A DNA stretch of 64,000 nucleotides from Bacteroidales bacterium (GCA_017480345.1 JAFVAU010000016.1:102116-166115), one strand, 5' to 3'. Shown: positions 41,340 to 50,618, counted from the first letter of the stretch. Numbers and translations are program-made. The notes: generated from the letters alone by a model not told the origin.

Positions 41340-44300
41340 TTAAACAATGCCTTTACCGTGGCAGTTCTTATACTTGAGGCCGCTGCCGCAGGGGCAGGGG
41401 TCGTTTCTTCCCACCTGCTTGTCCACCTTGACGGGCATGCGGCTGCGCTGCTCGCCGTTGGTGGTGAGCTGGGAAGGATCCGTGTGGCGCAGCTGCTGGA
41501 GGTTGCGGTTAGGCTGCTGGGCGGGGCGGGCCTCCCGGGCATCGGCCGCATCCCTGAGCGGGATGAAGGCGCGGAGCAGGAAGCTGAGCACATGCTCGTT
41601 CAGGTTCTCCAGCATCTCCGTGAAGAGGTTGTAGCTCTCCAGCTTGTACACCACCAGCGGGTCTTTCTGCTCGTAGGCGGCGTTCTGCACGCTCTGACGG
41701 AGGTCGTCCATGTCTCTGAGGTGCTGCTTCCAGTAATCGTCTATGTAGTACAGGATGATGCTGCGGGTAAGGGCCCGAGCAATCTCCCGGCTCTCGGTCT
41801 CGTAGGCCTTTTTCAGGTTCACGCTCAGGGTGAGCTGGCGCTTGCCGTTGGAGATGGGGATGGCAATGTTCTCGTACATGTTGCCCTGCTTCTCGAACAC
41901 CGTCTTGATAACGGGGTTCACCTTCTCCACCATGGTGTTCATACGGCGGTCATAGACCTCCTGCATGTGGGCGGCCAGGCGCTCCGACACCTCGGACGCC
42001 TTGTTATGGTGCACATATTCCTCCGGCGTGAAGCCCAGGTCTATGGAGAGCTTGCCCATCACATATTCCTGGAACTCATCGTAGGCCATGCCTTCGCACT
42101 GCTGGGCAATCACCTCGGCCGTATCCGTCATCATGTTCTGGATGTCTATCTCTATGCGCTCACCGGAGAGGGCGTTGCGGCGGCGGGCATACACGGCCTC
42201 GCGCTGGTAGTTCATCACGTCGTCGTATTCCAGGGTGCGCTTGCGCCAGCCGAAGTGGTTCTCTTCCACCTTCTTCTGGGCGCCCTCGATGCTCTTGGTA
42301 AGCATGCCGGAAACCAGAGGGTCGTCATCGGCCATTCCCAGCTTGTCCACCACGCCGGCAATCCTTTCGGAGCCGAACTTGCGCATGAGGTCGTCTTCCA
42401 GGGAAATGTAGAAGCAGGAGCTTCCCGGGTCTCCCTGACGGCCGGCACGTCCGCGGAGCTGACGGTCCACGCGGCGGCTGTCGTGACGGGTGGTGCCGAT
42501 GATGGCCAGGCCGCCCGCGTCCTTCACCTCCTGGGTGAGCTTGATATCCGTACCACGGCCCGCCATGTTGGTGGCAATGGTCACCTTGCCCTTCTGGCCG
42601 GCCTGGGCCACAATCTCCGCCTCACGGGCATGTTCCTTGGCGTTGAGCACGTTGGCCGTGATGCCGCGGATGCGCATCATGCGGGCCAGGAGCTCGGAAG
42701 TTTCCACGTCGGTGGTACCCACCAGCACCGGGCGTCCGGCCTCGGAGAGTTCCACCACTTTATCGATAACGGCGTTGAACTTGGCCTTCTTGGTCTTGTA
42801 GATGATGTCGTTCTGGTCGTCCCTTATGACTGGCCGATTGGTGGGAATCACCACCACATCCAGCTTGTAGATGTCCCAGAACTCCCCAGCCTCCGTCTCG
42901 GCCGTACCGGTCATACCGGCCAGCTTGTGATACATGCGGAAGTAGTTCTGCAGGGTGACGGTGGCAAAGGTCTGCGTGGCTGCCTCCACCTTCACGTTCT
43001 CCTTGGCCTCCACGGCCTGGTGCAGACCGTCGCTCCAGCGGCGGCCCTCCATGATACGGCCGGTGCTCTCATCCACAATTTTCACCTTATTGTCCACAAT
43101 CACGTAGTCCACATCCTTGGTGAACATGGCATACGCCTTCAGGAGCTGGATCACGGTATGCACCCGCTCGCTCTTGAGGGAGAAGTCCTCCATGAGGGCG
43201 TCCTTCTTCTCCGCCTTCTCCGTAGCGGAGAGGTTCAGGTCATGCGTAATCTCCGCAATGGCCGATCCCATGTCCGGCAGCACGAAGAAGTTAGGGTCAC
43301 TCACGCTCTGGGCCAGGGTGTCGTGTCCCTTGTCCGTCATGTCCACGGTGTTGAGCACCTCGTTGATGACGAAGTAAAGTTCGTCCGTCACCTGGGGCAT
43401 CTCCCGCTCGTTGTCCTGCAGGTAATAGGCCTCCGTCTTCTGCATGAGGGCCTTCATGCCGGGCTCCGAGAGGAACTTGATGAGGGGCTGATATTTGGGC
43501 AGGCCCTTGTAGCAGCGGAACAGGAGTTTGCCGCCCTCGGCCTCGTCACCCGCGGCGATGAGTTTCTTGGACTCGTTGAGCGTGGTGTTCACCAGGGCGC
43601 GCTGCTTGTTGTACAGGTTCTCCACATAGGGCCGATATTCCATGAACTGCTCGTCTCCGGAAGCCTTTTCCATGGGGCCGGAGATGATCAGGGGGGTACG
43701 GGCGTCGTCGATGAGGACGGAGTCCACCTCGTCCACGATGGCGTAATGGTGCTTTCTCTGCACCAGGTCCGTCAGGCGCGTAGCCATGTTGTCACGGAGG
43801 TAGTCGAAGCCGAACTCGTTGTTGGTGCCGAAGGTGATGTCGCACTCGTAGGCCTTCTTGCGGGCCTCGGAGTTGGGCTGGTGCTTGTCTATGCAGTCTA
43901 CGGACAGGCCGTGGAACATATAGAGCGGGCCCATCCACTCGGAGTCACGCTTGGACAGATAGTCGTTCACCGTAACCACGTGCACGCCCTTCCCGGCCAG
44001 TGCGTTCAGGAACACAGGAAGGGTGGCCACCAGGGTTTTACCCTCACCCGTGGCCATTTCCGCAATCTTGCCCTGATGCAGCACGATGCCGCCGATGAGC
44101 TGGACGTCGTAGTGGACCATGTCCCAGGTTATCTCGTTGCCGCCGGCCATCCAGTGGTTGTGCCAGATGGCCTTGACCGTTCCGTCATTGCCGGCTGGAC
44201 CGGCAATCTCCACGAAATCACGGCCCTGGGCAGCGAGGAGTTTGTCGAATTCGGAGGCCGTCACTTCCACCGTCGGGTTCTGGGCAAAGCGGCGGGCGGT

Positions 44301-44651
44301 GGATTTCACGATGGCGAACGCCTCCGGAAGCACTTCCATGAGCACTTTCTCGATGGCCTCGTCCTCGTCCTTCACCAGCTTGTCGCTTTCCGTAGCCAGG
44401 GCCTCTTTCTGCTCTACGGGAATATCCTTTTCCAGTTCCAGCTTGATCTGAGCGATGCGGTCCTCGAAGGGCTTCTCCACCAGCGCAATCTTCTGACGGA
44501 TGGCGGCGCTCCTCTCACGGAGGGCGTCGGTGGAAAGGGCATCGATTTCGGGGTAAACGGCCAGCACCTTGTCCAGGATGGGCCTGACCGCTTTCATGTC
44601 GCGGTCACTCTTGGAACCGAAGATTTTCTTGAGTATATCTGCTACTGCCAT
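41340..44651 (-). CDS. secA: Preprotein translocase ATPase SecA
   Basis: Motor ATPase of the Sec pathway; drives unfolded preproteins through SecYEG. The 1103-residue length is typical for Bacteroidetes SecA. Seen are the DEAD motor with EMATGEGKTLVATLP (Walker A), VDEVDSVLIDDARTPLIISG (Walker B region), the preprotein-crosslinking domain, MAGRGTDIKL and GRAGRQGDPGSS of the second motor domain, the helical wing/scaffold and the C-terminal zinc motif NDPCPCGSGLKYKNCHGKG. A good promoter lies at 44675-44706. Two bactofilin genes follow. Confidence 0.98.
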   Translation of the reverse strand: MAVADILKKIFGSKSDRDMKAVRPILDKVLAVYPEIDALSTDALRERSAAIRQKIALVEKPFEDRIAQIKLELEKDIPVEQKEALATESDKLVKDEDEAIEKVLMEVLPEAFAIVKSTARRFAQNPTVEVTASEFDKLLAAQGRDFVEIAGPAGNDGTVKAIWHNHWMAGGNEITWDMVHYDVQLIGGIVLHQGKIAEMATGEGKTLVATLPVFLNALAGKGVHVVTVNDYLSKRDSEWMGPLYMFHGLSVDCIDKHQPNSEARKKAYECDITFGTNNEFGFDYLRDNMATRLTDLVQRKHHYAIVDEVDSVLIDDARTPLIISGPMEKASGDEQFMEYRPYVENLYNKQRALVNTTLNESKKLIAAGDEAEGGKLLFRCYKGLPKYQPLIKFLSEPGMKALMQKTEAYYLQDNEREMPQVTDELYFVINEVLNTVDMTDKGHDTLAQSVSDPNFFVLPDMGSAIAEITHDLNLSATEKAEKKDALMEDFSLKSERVHTVIQLLKAYAMFTKDVDYVIVDNKVKIVDESTGRIMEGRRWSDGLHQAVEAKENVKVEAATQTFATVTLQNYFRMYHKLAGMTGTAETEAGEFWDIYKLDVVVIPTNRPVIRDDQNDIIYKTKKAKFNAVIDKVVELSEAGRPVLVGTTDVETSELLARMMRIRGITANVLNAKEHAREAEIVAQAGQKGKVTIATNMAGRGTDIKLTQEVKDAGGLAIIGTTRHDSRRVDRQLRGRAGRQGDPGSSCFYISLEDDLMRKFGSERIAGVVDKLGMADDDPLVSGMLTKSIEGAQKKVEENHFGWRKRTLEYDDVMNYQREAVYARRRNALSGERIEIDIQNMMTDTAEVIAQQCEGMAYDEFQEYVMGKLSIDLGFTPEEYVHHNKASEVSERLAAHMQEVYDRRMNTMVEKVNPVIKTVFEKQGNMYENIAIPISNGKRQLTLSVNLKKAYETESREIARALTRSIILYYIDDYWKQHLRDMDDLRQSVQNAAYEQKDPLVVYKLESYNLFTEMLENLNEHVLSFLLRAFIPLRDAADAREARPAQQPNRNLQQLRHTDPSQLTTNGEQRSRMPVKVDKQVGRNDPCPCGSGLKYKNCHGKGIV

Positions 44652-44674
44652 AGTTTGATTCTGAATAAAACATA

Positions 44675-44706
44675 CAAAAATACAAACTTATGGCCGAATA
44701 GGCAAA
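44675..44706 (-). promoter_or_regulatory. secA promoter
   Basis: Minus strand: -33 TTTG (44706-44703), a 20-base spacer, then -7 TATTTTTG (44682-44675). The predicted start is about 20 bases upstream of the secA ATG. Confidence 0.7.
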
Positions 44707-44707
44707 T

Positions 44708-45667
44708 TTATTTCGCGTTATGTGCCCGCGTACGCACGAGGGAACGCAGCTTCCGCACCCGGGGAAGGTCCCGGCAAATCTGACGGAAATACTTGACAGG
44801 CAGCGCACTACGATACCTCACCACCTTCACCAAAGTAAAAAGAATGACAAATAAAAATTTTTCAAAAAGAGGACGGGACACGTCACACAGACGCACCAGG
44901 GAACCCGTGTAATAATTCCGGTACACCACCCGTTCCAAAGGCTCTTCCCGGTACTGCCGGTCATGCACGGCCCGGGCCTCCGGAACAACCCCAACTTTTA
45001 GGCCGCAAAAGTGCAAACGCCGGCACCACTCCCCGTCCTGCCCGTACAGCGGGAAAAGCTCCTCCTCAAAGGGGCCGATTTTCTCCACCACCCGCACCGG
45101 CACCAGCCAATGCGCCGCCATGATGAAGGGCACAGGCTCCGGGGTAGGTACATACTCCAAAACCGCCTCCGCTTCGCTACGGCCCCTCCCACCGACTCTG
45201 TCGGTGGGCCCCTCCCTCTTACATGGCCGAGGGTGGCCATGGGTTTTGGAGCATGCACCTACCCCTGAGCCCGAATACCATTTGGCGAACTGGCGGTCCA
45301 GGTCCTTATAACCTTCAGTCATCTGGAGGGGGCTCAGGACACCATACTCCGGATGGACCTGGGCAGAAGCCACCAGCATTTCCAAGGCACCCGGTTCCAA
45401 CCAAGCATCCTGGTTCAGGAGATAGACGTAGTCATAGCCCTCCCGGATGGCATATTCAAAACCCTTATTATTAGGAATGGAAAATCCTAAATTCTCCGCA
45501 CTTTTTACCAGCACGGCCTGCGGGAAATTCTCCGCCACATAGTCTGCACTTCCGTCCGTGGAAGCATTGTCCCAGACATACAGGTCTGCCGTGACGGAGG
45601 ACAGGCAGCGTTGCAGCCACCGCATCCCGTTATGGGTAACCACTATGACCAGGACCCGCGCAGTCAT
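44708..45667 (-). CDS. GT2 glycosyltransferase carrying an in-frame palindromic-element insertion
   Basis: Cytoplasmic GT-A glycosyltransferase for surface glycan assembly. The start at 45667 (MTARVLVIVVTHNGMRWLQR) overlaps the upstream stop by four bases. Motifs are LYVWDNASTDGSADYVAENF, NLGFSIPNNKGFEYAIREGY, YVYLLNQDAWLEPGA (DxD-like) and FEEELFPLYGQDGEWCRR. Between WYSGSG and PVPFIMAAHWLVP lies a Gly/Arg/Pro-rich stretch of about 40 residues encoded by the palindromic element at 45135-45271. It keeps the frame open but is foreign to the family. Whether the enzyme stays active is uncertain. Last gene of the glnS-flippase-glycosyltransferase unit. Confidence 0.85.
   Translation of the reverse strand: MTARVLVIVVTHNGMRWLQRCLSSVTADLYVWDNASTDGSADYVAENFPQAVLVKSAENLGFSIPNNKGFEYAIREGYDYVYLLNQDAWLEPGALEMLVASAQVHPEYGVLSPLQMTEGYKDLDRQFAKWYSGSGVGACSKTHGHPRPCKREGPTDRVGGRGRSEAEAVLEYVPTPEPVPFIMAAHWLVPVRVVEKIGPFEEELFPLYGQDGEWCRRLHFCGLKVGVVPEARAVHDRQYREEPLERVVYRNYYTGSLVRLCDVSRPLFEKFLFVILFTLVKVVRYRSALPVKYFRQICRDLPRVRKLRSLVRTRAHNAK
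45135..45271. repeat. Structured palindromic element, copy 1 (inside a GT2 gene)
   Basis: Thirty-base arms (45135-45164 and 45242-45271) are inverted copies of each other, 27 of 30 matching. They enclose a 77-base core with a CGCTTCGC hairpin, a perfect 9-base stem CCCACCGAC/GTCGGTGGG, and the segment GGGCCCCTCCCTCTTACA, then TGGCCGAGGGTGGCCATG. The core matches the copy at 52482-52593, while the arms do not. Confidence 0.85.
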
Positions 45668-46485
45668 CGGCCCAGAAGCTTTTTCACAGCCATCCGGAGT
45701 TTCCAGCAGGGGGTATCCGAAGCCTTCCGGAAAGCACGTGCCATGCGGCGGTATTCCACCGTCTCCAAGGGGTCCGGGAAATAGCGGGCATACAGCTCCT
45801 TGTGCTTGTCCCAAAGCTTGTAGCGAATCTCCTTCAGAATCTCGTCAGAGACACCCGTATTGCGGGAATTCCGGCGCGTCCGGTAGTAGAAATACACCTG
45901 AGGAAGCTGGAGCACATGCGGCTCCCCGGGAAGGGCTTGGAAGAGGCTGAGCCAGAAATCCCAGTCTTCGTAACCGTTCACGAAAGAAGTGTCGAAGCCC
46001 GTACCCAGATACAGATCGTGTTCCTGTTTGCGGAAAAAGCAGCTCACATACAGGCAGTTGCGGGACAGCATGGTGGACATGGAGAAGGGCGGCAGGTCCC
46101 AGGAAGTCTCGCTTCCGAAGCGCTCCGCCTTCCCGTAGACCACATTCAGGGAAGGATCCGCTTCCATGGCCTCCACAGCCGCCTTCATGTAGCCGGGCCC
46201 AATCAGGTCATCGGCATCCAGGAAAAGGATATACTTCCCGAAACAACGGTGCATGGCCATGTTGCGGGCGGCCGCCACCCCAATGTTGGAAAGGAGGGGG
46301 ATAAGCGTAAAACGGGCATCCAGCGACACGAACTCGCGAATAACCTCCGTTGAATTGTCGCTGGAGCCGTTCTCCACTACCAGGCATTCCCAGTCCCGGA
46401 AGGTCTGGTCCTGTACGCTTTTAAGGGTCTCCCCCAGATATTCTCCCAGGTTGTAACTGGGAATGATGACACTGACTACGGGCAT
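45664..46485 (-). CDS. GT2 glycosyltransferase
   Basis: Cytoplasmic glycosyltransferase for surface polysaccharide or glycoprotein glycans. The start at 46485 (MPVVSVIIPSYNLGEYLGET) is two bases after the upstream stop and gives 273 residues; the longer frame from 46530 overlaps the upstream gene. GT-A motifs: LVVENGSSDNSTEVI, LSNIGVAAARNMAM, ILFLDADDLIGPGYM (DxD) and NGYEDWDFWLSLFQ (ED acceptor-site motif). It overlaps the next gene by four bases. Donor and acceptor sugars are unknown. Confidence 0.9.
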   Translation of the reverse strand: MPVVSVIIPSYNLGEYLGETLKSVQDQTFRDWECLVVENGSSDNSTEVIREFVSLDARFTLIPLLSNIGVAAARNMAMHRCFGKYILFLDADDLIGPGYMKAAVEAMEADPSLNVVYGKAERFGSETSWDLPPFSMSTMLSRNCLYVSCFFRKQEHDLYLGTGFDTSFVNGYEDWDFWLSLFQALPGEPHVLQLPQVYFYYRTRRNSRNTGVSDEILKEIRYKLWDKHKELYARYFPDPLETVEYRRMARAFRKASDTPCWKLRMAVKKLLGR

Positions 46486-46487
46486 CT

Positions 46488-47465
46488 CTATACGCGTTTT
46501 AGAAGATGGTCTTTTACTTTGAGCAGCCACTCAAGGAGGGAGAATCCTTCCCGGGAGAATTTGCTGCGCATCCATTTGTAGCGGCGGGTCTGGAAGAAAT
46601 GGATGTCTTCTCCGGCAAAAACCCGCACGGAAGGGGCATATCCCCTGAGCGGATTCTGAAGAATGGCTTTCACCGGTTCCAAGCCTTCTTTCCGCACCTT
46701 CATAAGCAGGTCCCGGCTGTTAAGGACATACAGTTTATCCTCTTCTCCGGAAGCCTGGTTGGTGACCATATAATGGAGGATATAGGCATCTGCCAAGTAA
46801 CGGACACCATTCTGCACCTGGCAGTTCCATTCTCCGGGAAGTTCCCGGATGGGGAACCCAAGCTGGGCGTCCGTCTGGGCCAGGGAGGGTTGGTCCGGCC
46901 GGATGCCGGCAGTAAAGCCCTTCAAGTAGTTCTGCTGCCAAGTCCGGAAGAAAGCATGATTCTCAGGCGTATCCCTTACCAGCATCACTCCGCTGTTGAA
47001 ATAGTTCCGGGTGACGCCGGCGTCAAAGCCCAGGCGCTTGCACATATTGATGGTGGCCCGCCGGTGCGGATGCTCCGAAAAAGAGGCATGAAGGTCCGGA
47101 CAGGCGGCCAGAGTGGCATCAAAAGCATCGATGTCTTCCAGACTGCGGGCCACCACCGTATCGGCATCGATAAAGAGAAAATCTCCCTCCACATATTCCC
47201 GCATGCCCGTTTTCAGAAGACGGGAGCGCTGCATGGCCGACTCCGACGCATCCAGGTCTACCACCTTGATTTCCTTGAAAAGCGCTTGAAAGGGATCGGA
47301 AAGCGGACTCTCCCGGAGCCAGCCCTCGGCCGTAAGCCGGTCTGTCAGGAGCGTAAGGACTGCGTCCGGATTGTGGCGGACGCAAGTGGACGCGCTGATG
47401 AAAGCCTGCTCCAGGTACACATCCTCCGGGCCGCTCACCAGGATATATAAAAGTTTCGTAATCAT
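46488..47465 (-). CDS. GT8-like glycosyltransferase
   Basis: Putative retaining glycosyltransferase of 325 residues. The start at 47465 (MITKLLYILVSGPEDVYLEQ) overlaps the flippase stop by four bases; the longer frame from 47543 reads through the flippase gene. A DxD metal motif occurs in GDFLFIDADTVVARSLEDI, and NYFNSGVMLVRDTPENHAFF with WNCQVQNGVRYLADAYILHY match the nucleotide-diphospho-sugar transferase pattern (NSGVML). Closest family by memory is GT8 or a related capsule glycosyltransferase. Sugar specificity is unknown. Confidence 0.78.
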   Translation of the reverse strand: MITKLLYILVSGPEDVYLEQAFISASTCVRHNPDAVLTLLTDRLTAEGWLRESPLSDPFQALFKEIKVVDLDASESAMQRSRLLKTGMREYVEGDFLFIDADTVVARSLEDIDAFDATLAACPDLHASFSEHPHRRATINMCKRLGFDAGVTRNYFNSGVMLVRDTPENHAFFRTWQQNYLKGFTAGIRPDQPSLAQTDAQLGFPIRELPGEWNCQVQNGVRYLADAYILHYMVTNQASGEEDKLYVLNSRDLLMKVRKEGLEPVKAILQNPLRGYAPSVRVFAGEDIHFFQTRRYKWMRSKFSREGFSLLEWLLKVKDHLLKRV

Positions 47466-48919
47466 TTGAGTCTGAATTTGGAAAGGAGATAGTCCTTCTC
47501 CCCTTTCGTGAGGCCATAAATCCAGGCGGCCAGCACCATACAAAGAACGTCAAAAGCGGCCAGCACCAGGAAATTCCACCAGGCGCCATCCGGCAGGAGA
47601 TGCCATAGATGCCACAAGACGGCAAGGGTCAGAAAAGAGGGTGCCAGCATGGGCAAAAGCGCTTCTTTCAGGTATTTCTTCACGGGTAGTCCTGTATCCA
47701 TGTGGACCATCCGGAGCATCACGGCCGATTTCACCAGATACACAGCGATGAATGTCAGATACCCTACATGGGCCGGGAAGTCCAGCGCATACAGGACCCA
47801 GGTAAGCGGGAACACCAGCACAGCCACCGCACTGGTTATCAAGTAATAACGTTTGACGCTACCCTGCGCCAGTTCCAGGATGGTGAGCGTCCCGGGGGTG
47901 AAATCCACCAGGAAGCACACAAGGGTGAGCCGGGTAAAGACCGCAGCCCCGGGGGGAACCACGCCCAGCCAGAGGCGGAGGATGGTTTCGGCCTCGAAAA
48001 GGAAAGGCAGGGACAGGGCCCAGAGCACCCAGAAATAGTATTTGGAGGCCTTGCAGGCCAGATCGTAGGCATAGGACTTGTTGCCGCCCACATAGCTCTT
48101 GGTAAGCTGTGGATTCACGGCCAGGGCAATGTTGGTGGCGAACTGACGTACCACTTGTTCCACCTTGTCGGCCACGCCGCGCGCGGCATTGGCGCCCACC
48201 CCGAAAAAGAGGTTCATGAGTTGGTTGATGCCCTGCGTGTTGAGCATATAGGTGGCCGATCCCACGAAGTTCCAGCCCGTAAAACCGCCCATCTCCTTGG
48301 CCAGGGCCAGGCTTCCGTGCAGAGGACCGCGCGATTCCTCGAAATGGGAACGGCTATACAGGACATAGGCGATGCGGGAAACAAGGGCGGCCAAAGCAAG
48401 CAGCCAGGCATACAGAATAAGGCGGTCGGCCGATGAGAACCATACCATGGCGGCCACACCCAGTTTGAGAACTGCTTCCAGGATGGCTATCCCGGCATAG
48501 GCGCTCATATGCTCATGGGCGTTGATGACGGCCGTATAGGGGATGCTCAAAAGGTTAAAAATGAGCATGAGCATAGATGCCTGGAGGACATGGGCGGCCG
48601 CGCCCAGGCGCTCCGGCGGAATATCCATCTTATGGTACAGATACCACAGTCCGGCACTTTCGGCCAGCAGCACCAGCAGGCAGCAGAACGCGGCCATGAT
48701 GGCCATGCTGGTTCCGAAAACGGTCTTCAAGTGTTCCCGGTCCCCTTTCCCAAGCCCCACGGTAATGTAACGGGTGATGGCCGACGCCACCGTATTCATC
48801 ACCAGCATGAAACCGGTAATGACACCGCTCACGGCGCCATATACGCCCCAGTCCGTCACGCCCAAGGCCTGCAGGATGACACGTGAAGTCACCAGCCCCA
48901 CCACCATCATCACCAGCAT
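47462..48919 (-). CDS. Wzx-like polysaccharide flippase (MATE/MOP superfamily)
   Basis: Inner-membrane flippase for lipid-linked oligosaccharides, about 12-14 transmembrane segments. Family marks: GLVTSRVILQALGVTDWGVY, GVITGFMLVMNTVASAITRY, LSIPYTAVINAHEHMSAYAG and VEQVVRQFATNIALAVNPQL. The first ATG at 48919 seems internal: the frame upstream codes SENSRRIARNTILLYFR, the usual N-terminus of this family, starting at a codon ATA (48973-48971) where relatives have ATG. The real start may therefore be ATA, ten bases past the glnS stop. It is first of four overlapping glycan genes downstream of glnS. Confidence 0.88.
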   Translation of the reverse strand: MLVMMVVGLVTSRVILQALGVTDWGVYGAVSGVITGFMLVMNTVASAITRYITVGLGKGDREHLKTVFGTSMAIMAAFCCLLVLLAESAGLWYLYHKMDIPPERLGAAAHVLQASMLMLIFNLLSIPYTAVINAHEHMSAYAGIAILEAVLKLGVAAMVWFSSADRLILYAWLLALAALVSRIAYVLYSRSHFEESRGPLHGSLALAKEMGGFTGWNFVGSATYMLNTQGINQLMNLFFGVGANAARGVADKVEQVVRQFATNIALAVNPQLTKSYVGGNKSYAYDLACKASKYYFWVLWALSLPFLFEAETILRLWLGVVPPGAAVFTRLTLVCFLVDFTPGTLTILELAQGSVKRYYLITSAVAVLVFPLTWVLYALDFPAHVGYLTFIAVYLVKSAVMLRMVHMDTGLPVKKYLKEALLPMLAPSFLTLAVLWHLWHLLPDGAWWNFLVLAAFDVLCMVLAAWIYGLTKGEKDYLLSKFRLK

Positions 48920-48983
48920 ACGGAAATACAGAAGGATAGTGTTCCGCGCTATCCTTCTGCTATTCTCCGATATGGCTGGTGTT

Positions 48984-50618
48984 CTATTCAGGCTTGTAAC
49001 TGTCTTTCAGGGCCGTGGTCTTGTTGAAGACAGGGTGCTCCGGGGTGGAGTCCCTGTCCTTCACATAGTAGCCCGTGCGCTCGAACTGAACGGCGATGCC
49101 GGAGGCGTCTTCCAGCAGGGCGGGTTCCGCATAGCCTTTGCCCAGCACCAGGGACTCCGGATTCAGGTAATCCTTGTAGTCCTTGTCTTCGGGCACCTGG
49201 GACATGTCGGCCAGGGTGAAGAGGCGGTCGTAATTGCGGAGTTCCAGCTCCTTGGCATGGGAGGCCGATACCCAATGGATGGTGCCCTTCACCGGACGGT
49301 ACTCGGTGGAAGGGTCGTAGGTGCACTTGAGCTCCACCACTTCCCCGTTTTCATCCTTGACCACCTCGTTGCACTTGACGATGTAGGTGTATTTGAGACG
49401 CACCTCTCCGTCGGGTTTGAGGCGGAAGAACTTCTTGGGGGCGTCTTCCATGAAATCGGCCCTTTCAATCAGGAGATTCCCGGTGAAGGGGACCTTGCGC
49501 TTGGCACCCTCCGGATCGGCGGGGTTCAGCGGGCAGTCGAACCACTCCACCTTGCCTTCCGGCCAGTTGGTGATGGTGAGCTTGACGGGATCCTGCACCA
49601 CCATGTAGCGGTTGGAGCGCTCATTGAGGTCCTGACGGACGCACCACTCCAGCAGCTGGATGTCCATGAGCTGGTCCCGCTTGGAAACGCCAATCTTGTC
49701 GCAGAACATCTTGAGGGCGTTGGCGGTGTAACCGCGGCGGCGCACACCGCAGAGGGTGGGCATGCGAGGGTCGTCCCAGCCGCTCACCAGGCCCTTCTGC
49801 ACCAGTTCCAGCAGCTTGCGCTTGGACATGAGGGTGTAGGTGAGGTTCAGGCGGGCGAACTCGTACTGATGGGAAGGATAGATGCCCAGGGTCTGGATGA
49901 ACCAGTCGTACAGAGGCCTGTGAACGTCAAACTCCAGCGTGCAGATGGAGTGTGTGATATGTTCGATGGAATCGCATTGGCCGTGGGTGTAGTCGTACAT
50001 GGGGTAGATGCACCACTTGTCTCCGGTCCGGTGATGGTGGGCGAACTTGATGCGGTACAGCAGAGGATCCCGGAACATCATGTTGGGATGGGCCATGTCA
50101 ATCTTGGCACGGAGCACCTTCTCCCCTTCCGCGTACTTGCCGGCCTTCATCTCCCGGAACAGTTTCAGGTTCTCTTCCGGGGTGCGGTCCCGCCAGGGGC
50201 TGGGGGTGCCGGGCTTGTCCACGGTACCGCGGTTCTCGCGGATCTGCTCCTGGGTTTGGTCGTCCACGTAGGCCAGGCCGCGTTTAATGAGGTCTTCGGC
50301 CCACTCGTAAAGCTGGTCGAAATAGTCGGAGGCATACAGCTCCTTGTCCCAGCGGAAGCCCAGCCACTGGATGTCTTCCTTGATAGAATCCACGTACTCG
50401 GTGTCTTCCTTGGTGGGGTTGGTATCGTCATAACGGAGATTGGTCTTTCCGCCATACTTCTGCGCCAGGCCGAAATTGAGGCAGATGCTCTTGGCATGGC
50501 CCAGGTGCAGATAGCCGTTGGGTTCCGGAGGGAAGCGGGTCATGATGGAGTCCACTTTTCCTTCGGCCAAATCCTTTTCAATGATTTCTTCTAAAAAATT
50601 GAGTTTGCGCTCTTCCAT
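48984..50618 (-). CDS. glnS: Glutaminyl-tRNA synthetase
   Basis: Class I aminoacyl-tRNA synthetase charging tRNA-Gln. Start 50618 (MEERKLNFLEEIIEKDLAEG) gives 544 residues. HIGH motif in FPPEPNGYLHLGHAKSICLN, KMSKS counterpart YTLMSKRKLLELV, and the family segments YDDTNPTKEDTEYVDSIKED and RGYTANALKMFCDKIGVSKR are all present, followed by the two beta-barrel anticodon-binding domains. A -7 element TACCTTTG (50648-50641) gives a leader of about 19 bases. Divergent from fucI; the flippase and glycosyltransferases downstream may share its transcript. Confidence 0.97.
   Translation of the reverse strand: MEERKLNFLEEIIEKDLAEGKVDSIMTRFPPEPNGYLHLGHAKSICLNFGLAQKYGGKTNLRYDDTNPTKEDTEYVDSIKEDIQWLGFRWDKELYASDYFDQLYEWAEDLIKRGLAYVDDQTQEQIRENRGTVDKPGTPSPWRDRTPEENLKLFREMKAGKYAEGEKVLRAKIDMAHPNMMFRDPLLYRIKFAHHHRTGDKWCIYPMYDYTHGQCDSIEHITHSICTLEFDVHRPLYDWFIQTLGIYPSHQYEFARLNLTYTLMSKRKLLELVQKGLVSGWDDPRMPTLCGVRRRGYTANALKMFCDKIGVSKRDQLMDIQLLEWCVRQDLNERSNRYMVVQDPVKLTITNWPEGKVEWFDCPLNPADPEGAKRKVPFTGNLLIERADFMEDAPKKFFRLKPDGEVRLKYTYIVKCNEVVKDENGEVVELKCTYDPSTEYRPVKGTIHWVSASHAKELELRNYDRLFTLADMSQVPEDKDYKDYLNPESLVLGKGYAEPALLEDASGIAVQFERTGYYVKDRDSTPEHPVFNKTTALKDSYKPE

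Noticed and set aside
41358-44783. 1141-codon plus-strand frame
   Set aside because: Exact antisense of secA, no recognisable domain.
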